Origin: JAFMJV01 sp963814315
GTDB lineage: Bacteria; Chloroflexota; Limnocylindria; Limnocylindrales; CSP1-4
Reading direction: 5' to 3'
Assembly: GCA_963814315.1 (NCBI GenBank)
Contig: CAWFCG010000001.1
Coordinates: forward strand, 744,001 to 808,000
DNA: 64,000 nucleotides
Shown: piece by piece, positions 8,712 through 16,970 of the stretch
How positions within the stretch are numbered: the first letter of the stretch is position 1
Layout of the letters: the number at the start of each line of letters is the position of its first letter
The notes under the pieces: generated by a model
Told to the model about the DNA's origin: nothing
Databases searched by the model: none
What the model saw: the letters and a program-made list of their open reading frames with translations, nothing else
Program-made: the position numbers and the translations under genes

Positions 8712-8920
8712 CGGGGTGCATCGTCGCACGCGCCGGGCGCGGGGTCGATCCGCGCCCGGGGGCGCATCGCCACGCGGTCGGGTCGGCCTCGCTATCATCG
8801 ACAGCATCGACGGTTCGACGGACCCCCGATCGAGCCCTTCGTCATGACCCTGGCGGGCATGTCGAGACCGCAAGCAGACGCTCCGCCACCCCCTTTAGCC
8901 CGTGACCAGAGGAAGCCAAG

Positions 8921-9349
8921 ATGTCCCTCGGATCAGTCGATCTATTCGTGCTCGGGTTCCCGGGCAACCACTTCAGCGGGCGGATCCTGCCCGAGATCCA
9001 GCAGGCGGTCGATGCCGGGGTCATCCGCATCATCGATATCCTGCTGGCGGTCCGCATCGGCGATGAGCCGGTACGGATCCTGGAGATCAGCGAGGTCGAG
9101 GATGTGGCCCTGCGGCGCTTCGAGCCGGTGGTCAGCGACGCGACGACGATGCTGACCGAGCAGGATGCCTACGCGCTGAGCGCGGACCTGCCGCCCAATT
9201 CGTCGGTGGCGCTGCTGTTGCTGGAGAACACCTGGGCCGCACCCATCGCGGATGCCATCGAGGCCGCCGACGGCCGGCTGCTGCTGCACGAGCGGATCCC
9301 GCGCGCGGTCGTGGAGCAGCTCGTGGCCGAGAAGACGTCCGCCGCCTAG
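8921..9349 (+). CDS. DUF6325/DUF1269-like small protein
   Basis: 142 residues, start ATG 8921 with GAGGAAG six bases upstream. The N-terminus VDLFVLGFPGNHFSGRILPE and the DAGVIRIIDILLAVRIGD segment match a family of soluble alpha/beta proteins found next to SHOCT-domain proteins. Function is unknown; roles in membrane or stress physiology have been guessed from context only. The SHOCT gene follows 55 bases later on the same strand, a common pairing that suggests an operon. Confidence 0.75.
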   Translation: MSLGSVDLFVLGFPGNHFSGRILPEIQQAVDAGVIRIIDILLAVRIGDEPVRILEISEVEDVALRRFEPVVSDATTMLTEQDAYALSADLPPNSSVALLLLENTWAAPIADAIEAADGRLLLHERIPRAVVEQLVAEKTSAA

Positions 9350-9404
9350 CGGGATCGGGCGATCAGGTGATCGGGAAGCACTTGCAGGAACGGAGGATCG
9401 AACG

Positions 9405-9782
9405 ATGATGAGACGACGAGGTGGCCGAGGGGTCGTGGGTGCCATGGCGGCGACCGCGGTGGTGGCCGGCACGGCCGGAGCCGTGCACCATCGACAGCAG
9501 CAGCGCTGGGCCGGTCAGCAGGCCGACCAGCAGGCCGAACAGCAGGCCCAGCAGCAGGCCCTCGACCAGCAGGCCGAGATGCAGGCGATGGAGCAGCAGA
9601 TGGCGGCCATGCAGGCGCAGCAGGCAGCCGCTGCCGCGGCCGCTCCGGCAGCCGCTGCCGCCGCGCCCGCCGGTGCTGGCGATGACGTCATGGCCCAGCT
9701 CAACCAGCTGGTCCAGCTGCACCAGGCTGGCGTCCTCTCCGACGAGGAGTTCACCGCCGCCAAGGCCAAGGTGCTGGGCTAG
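9405..9782 (+). CDS. SHOCT-domain protein with Gln-rich coiled coil
   Basis: 125 residues from ATG 9405, with GGAGG at 9392-9396. A short basic N-terminus is followed by a hydrophobic segment (residues ~9-25) that may anchor it in the membrane. A long Gln/Ala repeat region that should form a coiled coil comes next. The C-terminal SHOCT motif reads LNQLVQLHQAGVLSDEEF. SHOCT tails mediate oligomerisation or membrane-protein folding in other proteins. It is the second gene of the pair with the DUF6325-like protein. Confidence 0.8.
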   Translation: MMRRRGGRGVVGAMAATAVVAGTAGAVHHRQQQRWAGQQADQQAEQQAQQQALDQQAEMQAMEQQMAAMQAQQAAAAAAAPAAAAAAPAGAGDDVMAQLNQLVQLHQAGVLSDEEFTAAKAKVLG

Positions 9783-9816
9783 GCCTTCAGGCCTTCGGGC
9801 TCGGCGGGAGGCTAGG

Positions 9817-11040
9817 CTAGGCTTCGCGCTCCAGCGGGCAGGTCATGCAGTGGCCACCGCCACGGCCTTTGCCCAGCTCGAAGCCCTGGATCTCCAACAC
9901 CTCGATGCCTGCCTTTCGCAGGCGCTCGTTGGTGAATGTGTTGCGTTCATAGGCCACGACCACGCCCGGCTCAAGGGCCACGACGTTGTTGCCGTCGTCC
10001 CACTGCTCGCGCGCCGCCGCGAACTCGTCGCCTCCGGTGGTGATGACGCGCAGGTCGTCAAGGCCAAGGGCATGCTTCATGGCGCCCACCAGCCCATCGG
10101 GCTCCTCCTCGATGACCAGCCGGTCGGGGCTATCGCCCGGGCGCAGCTTCCACACGTGTGCATCGTCGATCACGGTGGGATAGGCCGTGATGGCGTCGTA
10201 GTCGACCATGGTCATGACCGTGTCGAGATGCATGTAGCTACGTGATATCGGGAGGCGTACGGCCAGCACAGAGGTCGCGGCACCGGCCGTGAACAGGTTC
10301 TTGGCCAGCAGTGAGACCGCTTGGGGCGTAGTCCGCTCGCCCATGCCGATCATGACCGAGCCGTGACCGATGACCTCGACGTCGCCACCCTCGACGGTGA
10401 CTCGGCCCCAGTCCTCGGCCGTGCCGCCGAGCCAGACATCAGGCCTGTGGCCATCCTCAACGAACATGTCGTGGAACATATAGACGGCCTCGACGATCAT
10501 CGTCTCCGGCTTGCGCGCCGGCTTGGCCATGGGGTTGAGGGTGACGCCCCCGTAGATCCAGCAGGAGGGGTCGCGCTGGAAGAGGAAGTTGGGCAGTGGC
10601 GGCACCAGCATCGATGTCGGATCGAGGGCCTGGTAGCGCAAGCCGTCCAGCTGGCGCTGCAGGTCGAGCTTGGTGATGCCGCCGATGATGAAGTCGGCCC
10701 AGTCGGTCGTGCTGAGCACGTCCATCTGCTCCCTCGCGCGCTGGGAAGCAGCAGGGCCGACCATGCGCTCGCCCAGGATGTGGTCAAGCACCCATTCCTT
10801 GCACTCGGGCTTTTTGAGGGCCTCGGCGAAGAGCTGCTCGACCTCGAAGACCTCCACGCCACGGTCGCGCATGACCTGCACGAACGCGTCGTGCTCCTGC
10901 TCGGCGCGATCGACCCAGATGACGTCGTCGAAGAGCAGTTCCGCCGCATTGTGCGGGGTGAGACGGCGGTGTTCGAGGCCCGGTCGATGGACCATGACCT
11001 TGCGCAGCTTGCCGACCTCCGAGTGGACTCCCAGTGGCAT
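9817..11040 (-). CDS. arcA: Arginine deiminase
   Basis: 407 residues, the usual length. It hydrolyses arginine to citrulline and ammonia, the first step of the cytoplasmic arginine deiminase energy pathway. Family marks are the start SEVGKLRKVMVHRPGLEH, the FLFQRDPS motif, the EGGDVEVIG active-site strand and the C-terminal GGGHCMTCPL with the nucleophilic cysteine. AGGAGG precedes ATG 11040. No arcB or arcC lies nearby. Immediately upstream is only the tail of a YfcC-like antiporter, so the usual arginine/ornithine exchanger is broken here or encoded elsewhere. Confidence 0.95.
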   Translation of the reverse strand: MPLGVHSEVGKLRKVMVHRPGLEHRRLTPHNAAELLFDDVIWVDRAEQEHDAFVQVMRDRGVEVFEVEQLFAEALKKPECKEWVLDHILGERMVGPAASQRAREQMDVLSTTDWADFIIGGITKLDLQRQLDGLRYQALDPTSMLVPPLPNFLFQRDPSCWIYGGVTLNPMAKPARKPETMIVEAVYMFHDMFVEDGHRPDVWLGGTAEDWGRVTVEGGDVEVIGHGSVMIGMGERTTPQAVSLLAKNLFTAGAATSVLAVRLPISRSYMHLDTVMTMVDYDAITAYPTVIDDAHVWKLRPGDSPDRLVIEEEPDGLVGAMKHALGLDDLRVITTGGDEFAAAREQWDDGNNVVALEPGVVVAYERNTFTNERLRKAGIEVLEIQGFELGKGRGGGHCMTCPLEREA

Positions 11041-11091
11041 GGTTCGTGTTCCTCCTTAGGGTGTGGGTGCGAGTCGGTCGAGCGGCATCAC

Positions 11092-11212
11092 CTGAGATGC
11101 CGCCACCGACGCAGATGACGATCAGGACGAAGATGATGCCGAGGTACGGAACCACGAATCGGATGCACTTGTTGTAGCCGATCTTCGAGAGCACCTGAAC
11201 GGCCGCGTTCGC
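11092..11212 (-). pseudogene. C-terminal remnant of YfcC-type antiporter
   Basis: About 40 codons give VQVLSKIGYNKCIRFVVPYL followed by a single hydrophobic helix (residues like GIIFVLIVICVGG). This matches the last helix of YfcC/arginine-ornithine-type antiporters, which commonly precede arcA. Nothing upstream belongs to the same protein and the frame runs on without its own stop. It is therefore a fragment left by a deletion, 50 bases before arcA. Confidence 0.55.
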
Positions 11213-11365
11213 GTCGTTTCCGTGCAGGCGCTGCGAAGGACTCGCTACGCTATCGCATATCCAGGAAACTGAGAGAGGGTCGATGGCACGCGAGGGCGAG
11301 TCTGAGCAAACGCCCCGTCGCCGTCGTTGCCCGAGCCGATGACCGCACACAGGAGAGTGAACGAG

Positions 11366-11869
11366 ATGCCAGACGCTCAGTCCCGATCGACCGGTACGCG
11401 GGGACTTAAGACCGCCATCACGTTCATGCTCGCCATCCTCCTGATGGCGGCTTTGCCCGTGGGGCTGATGGCTGCTGATCCCACGGAGACAGGAGACGCC
11501 ACCGCCTCAGCGGGCCCGACCATGACACCGGCCGAGGCCGCGTGTGAGAGCGTGGATGACCTTCGACTGATCGTCGGCTTCCTGCAAGACATCGACATCG
11601 AGAACGACGGGTGGCTGCCCGTCTTTGTCGGTGCGGTCGCTGGGCTGAGCGAGGCGCGTGACCTGATGGGCCACGTCGGCGAGACCTACCGGCCGCTGGT
11701 CGACGACCTGATCGGCTCGCTGGAAGACGTCCGGTCGACCGTCTCCCTCCTGGGCGAGCTGGAGACGACCGGAGCACAGGTCGCCGCCATCGGTGAGGCC
11801 ATCACCGACATCGGCAACGCCATGGACGCGCTCTCCATCCAGCTGGGGACTCCCTGCCCGACCGAGTGA
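11366..11869 (+). CDS. Secreted or membrane-anchored helical protein
   Basis: 167 residues from ATG 11366, with AGGAGAG at 11351-11357. Residues ~15-37 form a signal peptide or anchor (AITFMLAILLMAALPVGLMA). The mature part has a Thr/Ala-rich linker, then helices with two cysteines (residue ~61, and near the end in GTPCPTE) that may form a disulphide outside the membrane. No family is recognised. It is divergent from the arcA region and followed by a TetR remnant. Confidence 0.65.
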   Translation: MPDAQSRSTGTRGLKTAITFMLAILLMAALPVGLMAADPTETGDATASAGPTMTPAEAACESVDDLRLIVGFLQDIDIENDGWLPVFVGAVAGLSEARDLMGHVGETYRPLVDDLIGSLEDVRSTVSLLGELETTGAQVAAIGEAITDIGNAMDALSIQLGTPCPTE

Positions 11870-11944
11870 GCCGCGCGAGGGTGAACACGGCGCCACTGCT
11901 GATCCGAGTGCGTTCTCGTCGCGCATGCCGTGCGGGCCACCATC

Positions 11945-12099
11945 GCCAAAAGTCGATCTGACGGAATTAGCCGCCGCCTATGCATTACCGGAAGCGGGTC
12001 GGGGTCGACCTGATCGAGGCAGGCTTCGACTATGGATCCGAGTTCGACTTCGGTCTCGACCTCATCCTCGAAGGTCTGGCGCGGCAGCCCAAGTCCTGA
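11945..12099 (+). pseudogene. TetR-family regulator C-terminal remnant
   Basis: Two adjacent frames give DLTELAAAYALPEAG and then IEAGFDYGSEFDFGLDLILE, ending at the TGA 12097-12099. This is the typical last helix of TetR-type repressors, with a frameshift near 11995. The DNA-binding N-terminus is absent. It is a decayed gene end. Confidence 0.55.
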
Positions 12100-12171
12100 G
12101 GTCGAGCGATGCAACGCGTTCGGCGGGCCTCAAGGCGGCGTCGAGGTCCGTGTGCTGCTATCGTCCCGCCC

Positions 12172-13188
12172 ATGACGCTCGGCTTCGGACTCCTCAGTGC
12201 CCAGCTGCGGCCGGGTGAGACGGACTGGACCCGCGCCTATGACGAGACCGTCCAGCTCGCGGTCGAGGCGGAGCGACTCGGCTTCTCGTCGGTGTGGACG
12301 ACCGAGCACCACTTCGTGGACGACGGCTACATGCCCTCGCTCCTCGTCGTCAGCGCGGCACTGGCGCAGGCGACGTCGCGTATCGAGCTGGGCACGGGCG
12401 TCATCCTCGCGCCGTTGCACCACCCACTGCGACTCGCGGAGGACGCAGCGACGGTCCAGCTGCTGAGCCATGGCCGTCTCGTGCTGGGACTCGGGCTGGG
12501 GTGGTCAGGCGTCGAGTTCGCCGGGTTCGGGGCCGAGGCCCACCACCGAGGTGCGGCCATGGATGAGATCCTGCGGATCCTGCCACGGGCATGGAGCGGT
12601 GAGCCGTTCACGCACACCGGGCCGATCTACGACCTACCCGAGCTGGCGGTCCGACCGGCTCCTTCGGCGCCCATCCCGGTGCTGATGGGCGGCAGCGCGG
12701 AGCCGGCCATCCGGCGCGCCGCGCGCCTCGCCGATGGTCTCTTCTCGAACGCGTCGGCCGAGGGAGTCCTCGAGCAGGTCCGGTGGGTGCTCGACGAGTG
12801 CGATGGCATCGGCCGTGACCCCTCGAGCTTCCGCTTCATCCACTACTCCGTGCTGCTGCCCGCCGCCTCGCGCGAGGCGGCTCTGGCCCGCTACCGGGAC
12901 GCGCTATGGGCGATGCATTGGAAGTACTCGGACATGGCAGCCTCGGCGTCTCGACCGCTGCCACCACCCGCAGCGCCGCCGTTCCGTGGTACGGATGAGG
13001 CGCTCCTGGCGCGCGGGACGACGTACGCTGGGACCCCCGACCAGCTCGTCGAGGCCCTTCACGACATCCGGCAGCGGGCTGAGGTGCCCATCGAGTTCGT
13101 GGCTCGGAGTCACTTGCCCCTCATCGGGTTCGATGAGCAGGTCGACCTCATGCATCGGCTGGCCGAGGACGTCGCACCCTACGTCTGA
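12172..13188 (+). CDS. LLM-class flavin-dependent oxidoreductase
   Basis: 338 residues, a luciferase-like TIM-barrel monooxygenase or F420/FMN-dependent dehydrogenase; the substrate is unknown. Diagnostic stretches are AERLGFSSVWTTEHHFVDDG, IELGTGVILAPLHHPLRLAE, LVLGLGLGWSGVEFAGFG and PIPVLMGGSAEPAIRRAARL. ATG 12172 follows TGCTAT (12155-12160) by about eleven bases without a ribosome-binding site, so it is probably leaderless. It stands alone between remnants of a TetR and a GNAT gene. Confidence 0.9.
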   Translation: MTLGFGLLSAQLRPGETDWTRAYDETVQLAVEAERLGFSSVWTTEHHFVDDGYMPSLLVVSAALAQATSRIELGTGVILAPLHHPLRLAEDAATVQLLSHGRLVLGLGLGWSGVEFAGFGAEAHHRGAAMDEILRILPRAWSGEPFTHTGPIYDLPELAVRPAPSAPIPVLMGGSAEPAIRRAARLADGLFSNASAEGVLEQVRWVLDECDGIGRDPSSFRFIHYSVLLPAASREAALARYRDALWAMHWKYSDMAASASRPLPPPAAPPFRGTDEALLARGTTYAGTPDQLVEALHDIRQRAEVPIEFVARSHLPLIGFDEQVDLMHRLAEDVAPYV

Positions 13189-13400
13189 GGCACGACGCTG
13201 CCCGAAGGCTCCGCTCAGGGTCATCCCGTCCCGGGGTAGACGTCAGATCCACGGCGATGGCACGACGAGGCGAGTCCCAGGCGCAGCTCCGAGTCTCGCC
13301 ATCTCATCGGCGCCCTTCTTCGACGGACAGCGGTGCGCCCCCAAGGGCGCGCCCGGAGGGGTCGTGAGGGCTCGAGAACAACGCGCCGGGAGGAACGGCC

Positions 13401-13599
13401 ATGCCTGGTCTCACCAGACCGTGTGGCCGTGGTCGCTGACGTGCTTGCGCGCGCCCTGGCCGATGAACCCGTAAGCCGCTGGGTCCCGCCCGACCCTGAC
13501 GGGTTCCGCACTGTCTACCGCGACCTCTACGCGGCCGTCATCCGACTGATATACGTCCTTGTTGCGGGGTCGTGTGGACACGTACGGGGCCTACCGTGA
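13401..13599 (+). pseudogene. N-terminal remnant of a GNAT acetyltransferase
   Basis: The frame gives RVAVVADVLARALADEPVSR followed by WVPPDPDGFRTVYRDLY, the usual beginning of a GNAT protein. It runs out into an unrelated tail before the acetyl-CoA-binding loop. GGGAGG stands before ATG 13401, but that ATG is in a different frame from the homologous part. The gene is truncated and frameshifted. The rest of 13189-13626 holds nothing recognisable. Confidence 0.5.
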
Positions 13600-13626
13600 A
13601 CGGGCCGAGAGCACGACCGCACGTGG

Positions 13627-14216
13627 TCATCTTCGTCGATCGAAGGCGCCGAACGGCGGTTCGTTGCCGTCAGCGAGCCGTCCCATCGCCGCCACCTCAG
13701 CGTCACTGAGCTCGATATCCGCCGCCCCGATGGCCTCCTCCACCTGGTCTGGCCGCTTGGGGCCTACGAGCGCGCAGCTGACCACTGGGTCACGCAAGAC
13801 CCATGCGATAGCCAGTTGGGCGACAGTAGCGCCTCTGGCCTCGGCCATCGACCGGAGCCCCTCAACCACGCAGATAGCACGCTCGAATGCTCTGCCCATG
13901 AATGCCGGCAAACGCGATCGCTCGTCGGCATCATCGAAGCGATCCCCGGCGCCGTAGCGGCCCGAGAGCAAACCTTTGGCCAAGCTGCTATGTGCGAGGA
14001 CCCCAAGTCCATGCTCGCGACACAATGGCAGCAACGCCCTTTCGATCTCACGCACGAGCAGCGAGTAGCGCGGCTGCACAGCCTCGATGGGGGTGATCTC
14101 CATGGCTCGTCGGGTCTGCTCGGTTCGATTGCACCCATGTGGCCCGACAGCGGCCATGAGCCATATCCGACCGCCGAGACCGCCACGCCAGTTGAGCCGA
14201 ACCGGCGGTATCTCAT
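13627..14216 (-). pseudogene. Aldo/keto reductase with internal deletion
   Basis: ATG 14216 begins a normal aldo/keto reductase N-terminus (MRYRRFGSTGVAVSAVGYGS). After about 35 residues (near 14105) this frame ends as sense. The C-terminal half of the same family continues in another frame: ITPIEAVQPRYSLLVREIER, then AKGLLSGRYG and VAQLAIAWVLRDPVVSCALV. Roughly 120-130 residues containing the catalytic Asp/Tyr/Lys/His barrel strands are missing. The remaining C-terminal ORF (13627-14157) cannot be an active NADPH-dependent reductase. Confidence 0.7.
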
Positions 14217-14459
14217 CCTCGCGAGTCGTGTGACGACGTCACTGGGCGCGCCACGTCGCAGTGCAGATGGTTCATGAGCCTCACCTACTCGGACATCAGC
14301 CTAGGCCCCGCGACCGGCTGACGAGTACATCAGACGCACCAGACAGCGCGATCTCGGTCGTCAACAGAGGGCACGAAGCGAGGATGACGGCCTCTACGCA
14401 CTCACGCCACATGCCGTGGCCGCCAGGGACTGACTGACGGACTCCGGGTGTTGAAGGTG

Positions 14460-14537
14460 TGGCGCCCCCAAGGGGATTTCGAACCCCTGATCTCCACCTT
14501 GAAAGGGTGGCGTCCTAGGCCTCTAGACGATGGGGGC
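14460..14537 (-). tRNA. tRNA-Glu (UUC anticodon)
   Basis: A full cloverleaf can be drawn. The acceptor GCCCCCA pairs with TGGGGGC, and the D-stem GTCT pairs with GGAC around an AGAGGCCTA loop. The anticodon stem is CCACC/GGTGG with loop CTTTCAA, so the anticodon is TTC. The T-stem is AGGGG/CCCCT, the discriminator is G and the CCA is encoded (complement of 14460-14462). The T-loop reads TTCGAAAT, eight bases instead of seven, which is odd and may be real or a one-base sequence error. Confidence 0.9.
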
Positions 14538-14578
14538 CAGCGACCGACGGAGTGTACCCGACCAATGGGTTCGCTCGG

Positions 14579-14875
14579 TCAGACGCGGATGAAGGCGAAC
14601 ACCGAAGCTGCGGCCAGGCAACCGGCGGCGGCGACCGCGAACAGTCCACCCATGGCCGCACCCAAGAGCGAGCCCGCCGTCCGGCCCCAGCGGGCATCAG
14701 TCAGGGCACGGTTCAGGAACCACGCCGAAATGAACGCCAGCGTCAGGCCTAGGACAGCCAAGCCGGCGACGGTGAAGGCGATGTTTTGACCGGAACGGTC
14801 GAGGATCATGCCGTACAGGACCACGAGGCCCGATGCGACAAGGACGACCACGACCGCGATGCGTACGAGCGCCAC
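14579..14875 (-). CDS. Small membrane protein, three helices
   Basis: 98 residues. GTG 14875 is chosen because a TATACT -10 element (complement of 14884-14889) lies eight bases upstream, which fits a leaderless transcript. Hydrophobic segments are IAVVVVLVASGLVVLYGMI, AFTVAGLAVLGLTLAFISAW and a C-terminal GSLLGAAMGGLFAVAAAGCL helix. No function is known. It lies between tRNA-Glu and the GH13 gene on the same strand. Confidence 0.6.
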   Translation of the reverse strand: MALVRIAVVVVLVASGLVVLYGMILDRSGQNIAFTVAGLAVLGLTLAFISAWFLNRALTDARWGRTAGSLLGAAMGGLFAVAAAGCLAAASVFAFIRV

Positions 14876-14936
14876 GACCCGAGTATAGGGAATCGCCTCG
14901 GAGACCCGTCCGTAACGCCTCGGCGCCTGCTGAACG

Positions 14937-16478
14937 CTATTGGCGAAGCCGAACGACCACGCCCTCACGTCCGGGCAGCGTGACGCGCAGGGACTCTCCC
15001 GACAGCGTGGCCGAGCGCTCCCCTGGCCCATCACCACGCAGCGGCACCAGCTCAGCGCTGACCACCGCCAACGGCAACGCCAGATCCCACGTCAGCGGCT
15101 CAGCCGCAGCGTTGACCACGACGGCGTACGCCTCGTCACCAGAACGCCGCAGGAACGCCAGCGCCGCTCCCCGCGCACCCAGCAACGTTAGCTCCGCATC
15201 GCGAAACGCCGGGCTGGAGTGTCGCAGCGCGATGGCATCGGCCACCCACTGGTACGGCTCCCCTTCCCACAGACCACGATCGGCGGGAAAGGCCCGCCGG
15301 CACATCGGATCCATGATGCCGTCCATTCCGATCTCGTCGCCGTAGTAGACGCAAGGTGCGCCTGGCAACGTCATCTGCAGCAGCGTGGCCAGCCGCAGCG
15401 AGTCCACATCACCGCCCATGATGGTCAGGGCGCGCGGCGTGTCATGGCTCCCCAGCAGGTTCAGCTGGACCGCCGTCACCGCCCGATCGTTCATCGATCG
15501 CAACTCCTCAAGGCGTGCCCACAAGGCAGCGGCATCGAAGACCTCCAGTTTGCCCTCGTACTCAGAGGGCACGTGGATGCCGATATCAAGGTGGTCCTGC
15601 GCCGCAAAGCCCATGAGCCCGACAGCGAGCGGGTAGTTCATGAAGGCGTCGAACATGTCGCCCTGCAACCATTCGGGCTTGTGGTGCCAGATCTCCGCGA
15701 CCAGGTAGGCCTCAGGGTCGGCCGCCCGAGCCCGCCGCCGGAACTCTCGCCAGAAGTCGGCCCCCACCTCTTCGGCCACATCGAGCCGCCAACCATCGAT
15801 ACCGAAGCGGATCCAGCGCTCGGAGACATCGAGCATCAGCGCGCGCAGATGCGGCTCATCGAGGTTCAGCTTGGGTAGCGCGGGCAGATCCCACCAGGCC
15901 TCGTAGCCGAGCACCGCCCGGGAGGCCGCGCCGTAGGCCGCTCCTGCCGCCCGAAGCTCAGCGATCTCCGCCATCTGGCCGGCCGTCGGATAGGGACTGA
16001 TACCGCGCGAGCCATCGCGCACGTCATCGGCCAGGTAGAACCAGTCGCGATAGGGCGAGCTGATGCCAGTCTCCGCGACGTGATGGAAGGGCCACCAGCC
16101 GCGGCCGCAGTGGTTGAAGACTCCGTCCAGCACGACACGCATATCGCGCGCATGCGCCTCATCGAGCAACTCCCGCAGCGCGTCATTACCACCCAGCAGC
16201 GGATCGACCATTTCGTAGTCGTCGGTGTGATAGCGGTGGTTGGACGCCGACGCGAACACGGGATTGAGGTAGAGAGCAGTGATCCCGAGTCGCTTCAGGC
16301 GATCGAGGTGGGCGACGACGCCGTACAGGTCGCCGCCCTTGAATCCGTCCGTCGTAGGCTCGGCGTCCCATGGCTGCAGCACACCCGGAGCGGCGACTCG
16401 GCCGCTTCGGGCGAGTCGGTCGGGAAAGACTTGGTAGAAGACAGCGTCTCGCACCCAGGCCGGGGTTTCATTGGTCAT
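14937..16478 (-). CDS. GH13 alpha-amylase-family glycosidase (neopullulanase-like)
   Basis: 513 residues from ATG 16478. A cytoplasmic or periplasmic alpha-glucan hydrolase is expected: no signal peptide is visible, and the start AVFYQVFPDRLARSG is typical of neopullulanase/cyclomaltodextrinase enzymes. The four GH13 regions are VVLDGVFNHCGRG, DGWRLDVAEEV with the Asp nucleophile, YLVAEIWH with the general-acid Glu and LLGSHDTPRAL with the transition-state-stabilising Asp. A C-terminal beta-sandwich domain follows. No starch-binding domain is present. GATACC lies shortly before the start (leaderless type). It is divergent from the membrane gene at 16557. Confidence 0.9.
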   Translation of the reverse strand: MTNETPAWVRDAVFYQVFPDRLARSGRVAAPGVLQPWDAEPTTDGFKGGDLYGVVAHLDRLKRLGITALYLNPVFASASNHRYHTDDYEMVDPLLGGNDALRELLDEAHARDMRVVLDGVFNHCGRGWWPFHHVAETGISSPYRDWFYLADDVRDGSRGISPYPTAGQMAEIAELRAAGAAYGAASRAVLGYEAWWDLPALPKLNLDEPHLRALMLDVSERWIRFGIDGWRLDVAEEVGADFWREFRRRARAADPEAYLVAEIWHHKPEWLQGDMFDAFMNYPLAVGLMGFAAQDHLDIGIHVPSEYEGKLEVFDAAALWARLEELRSMNDRAVTAVQLNLLGSHDTPRALTIMGGDVDSLRLATLLQMTLPGAPCVYYGDEIGMDGIMDPMCRRAFPADRGLWEGEPYQWVADAIALRHSSPAFRDAELTLLGARGAALAFLRRSGDEAYAVVVNAAAEPLTWDLALPLAVVSAELVPLRGDGPGERSATLSGESLRVTLPGREGVVVRLRQ

Positions 16479-16556
16479 GGCGCGCAGGGTATCGCGTCCG
16501 GCGCAGGGCATCTCGTCCGGCCTCGGATGCCCTGAGAGCGTGGGACAATCGCAGCC

Positions 16557-16931
16557 ATGTGGCAGACAGTTCGCGCGATGCCGCCGGGGGTGCTGGTCTT
16601 CCTCGGCTATTCGTTCCTCGTGCTCTCGGTGTTGGGTTTGTCCATGCGCATCGTCATCGACCAGGCGGTGCAGGCGCCCATCACCTTCATCGGCCTTGTC
16701 TGGATGCTGCTGCTGGCCTACCTGATCTTTACCATGACGCTGGTCCTGCAAAAGAAGCAGGCGGCCTACATGCTATCGCTGGGGCTGACCTCGCTGCTGC
16801 TGCCGCTGGCCGCGATCATGCTGTTCGCGCCGGGCGGCTTCGTCCTGTCGATCGCCGCGGTGCTGCTCTTCGTCGTGGTCGTCGTGTCGCTCCGACGGCC
16901 GCGCAGTCGCGAGTGGTTCTGCGAACCGTAG
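16557..16931 (+). CDS. Four-helix membrane protein, unknown function
   Basis: 124 residues. Hydrophobic helices are seen at about residues 12-31, 42-62, 70-90 and 93-112, with the basic tail RRPRSREWF. No family motif is recognised. ATG 16557 follows a GACAAT -10-like element by about seven bases and has no Shine-Dalgarno. It converges on the SDR gene; the two stop codons sit inside a 15-bp tandem repeat. Confidence 0.6.
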   Translation: MWQTVRAMPPGVLVFLGYSFLVLSVLGLSMRIVIDQAVQAPITFIGLVWMLLLAYLIFTMTLVLQKKQAAYMLSLGLTSLLLPLAAIMLFAPGGFVLSIAAVLLFVVVVVSLRRPRSREWFCEP

Positions 16932-16970
16932 CGGATCAAGCCGTAGCGGATCAAGTCGTAGCGGATCAAG
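16926..16970. repeat. 15-bp unit, three tandem copies between convergent genes
   Basis: CCGTAGCGGATCAAG is present at 16926-16940 and 16941-16955, and once more with one change at 16956-16970. The first copy supplies the TAG stop of the plus gene, the last the TGA of the minus gene. Confidence 0.9.

Noticed and set aside
6711..14216. Genomic island or prophage explaining the gene remnants
   Set aside because: No integrase, transposase, terminal inverted repeats or attachment-site duplication were seen, and the tRNA-Glu at 14460 has no partial copy in the window that I could find.
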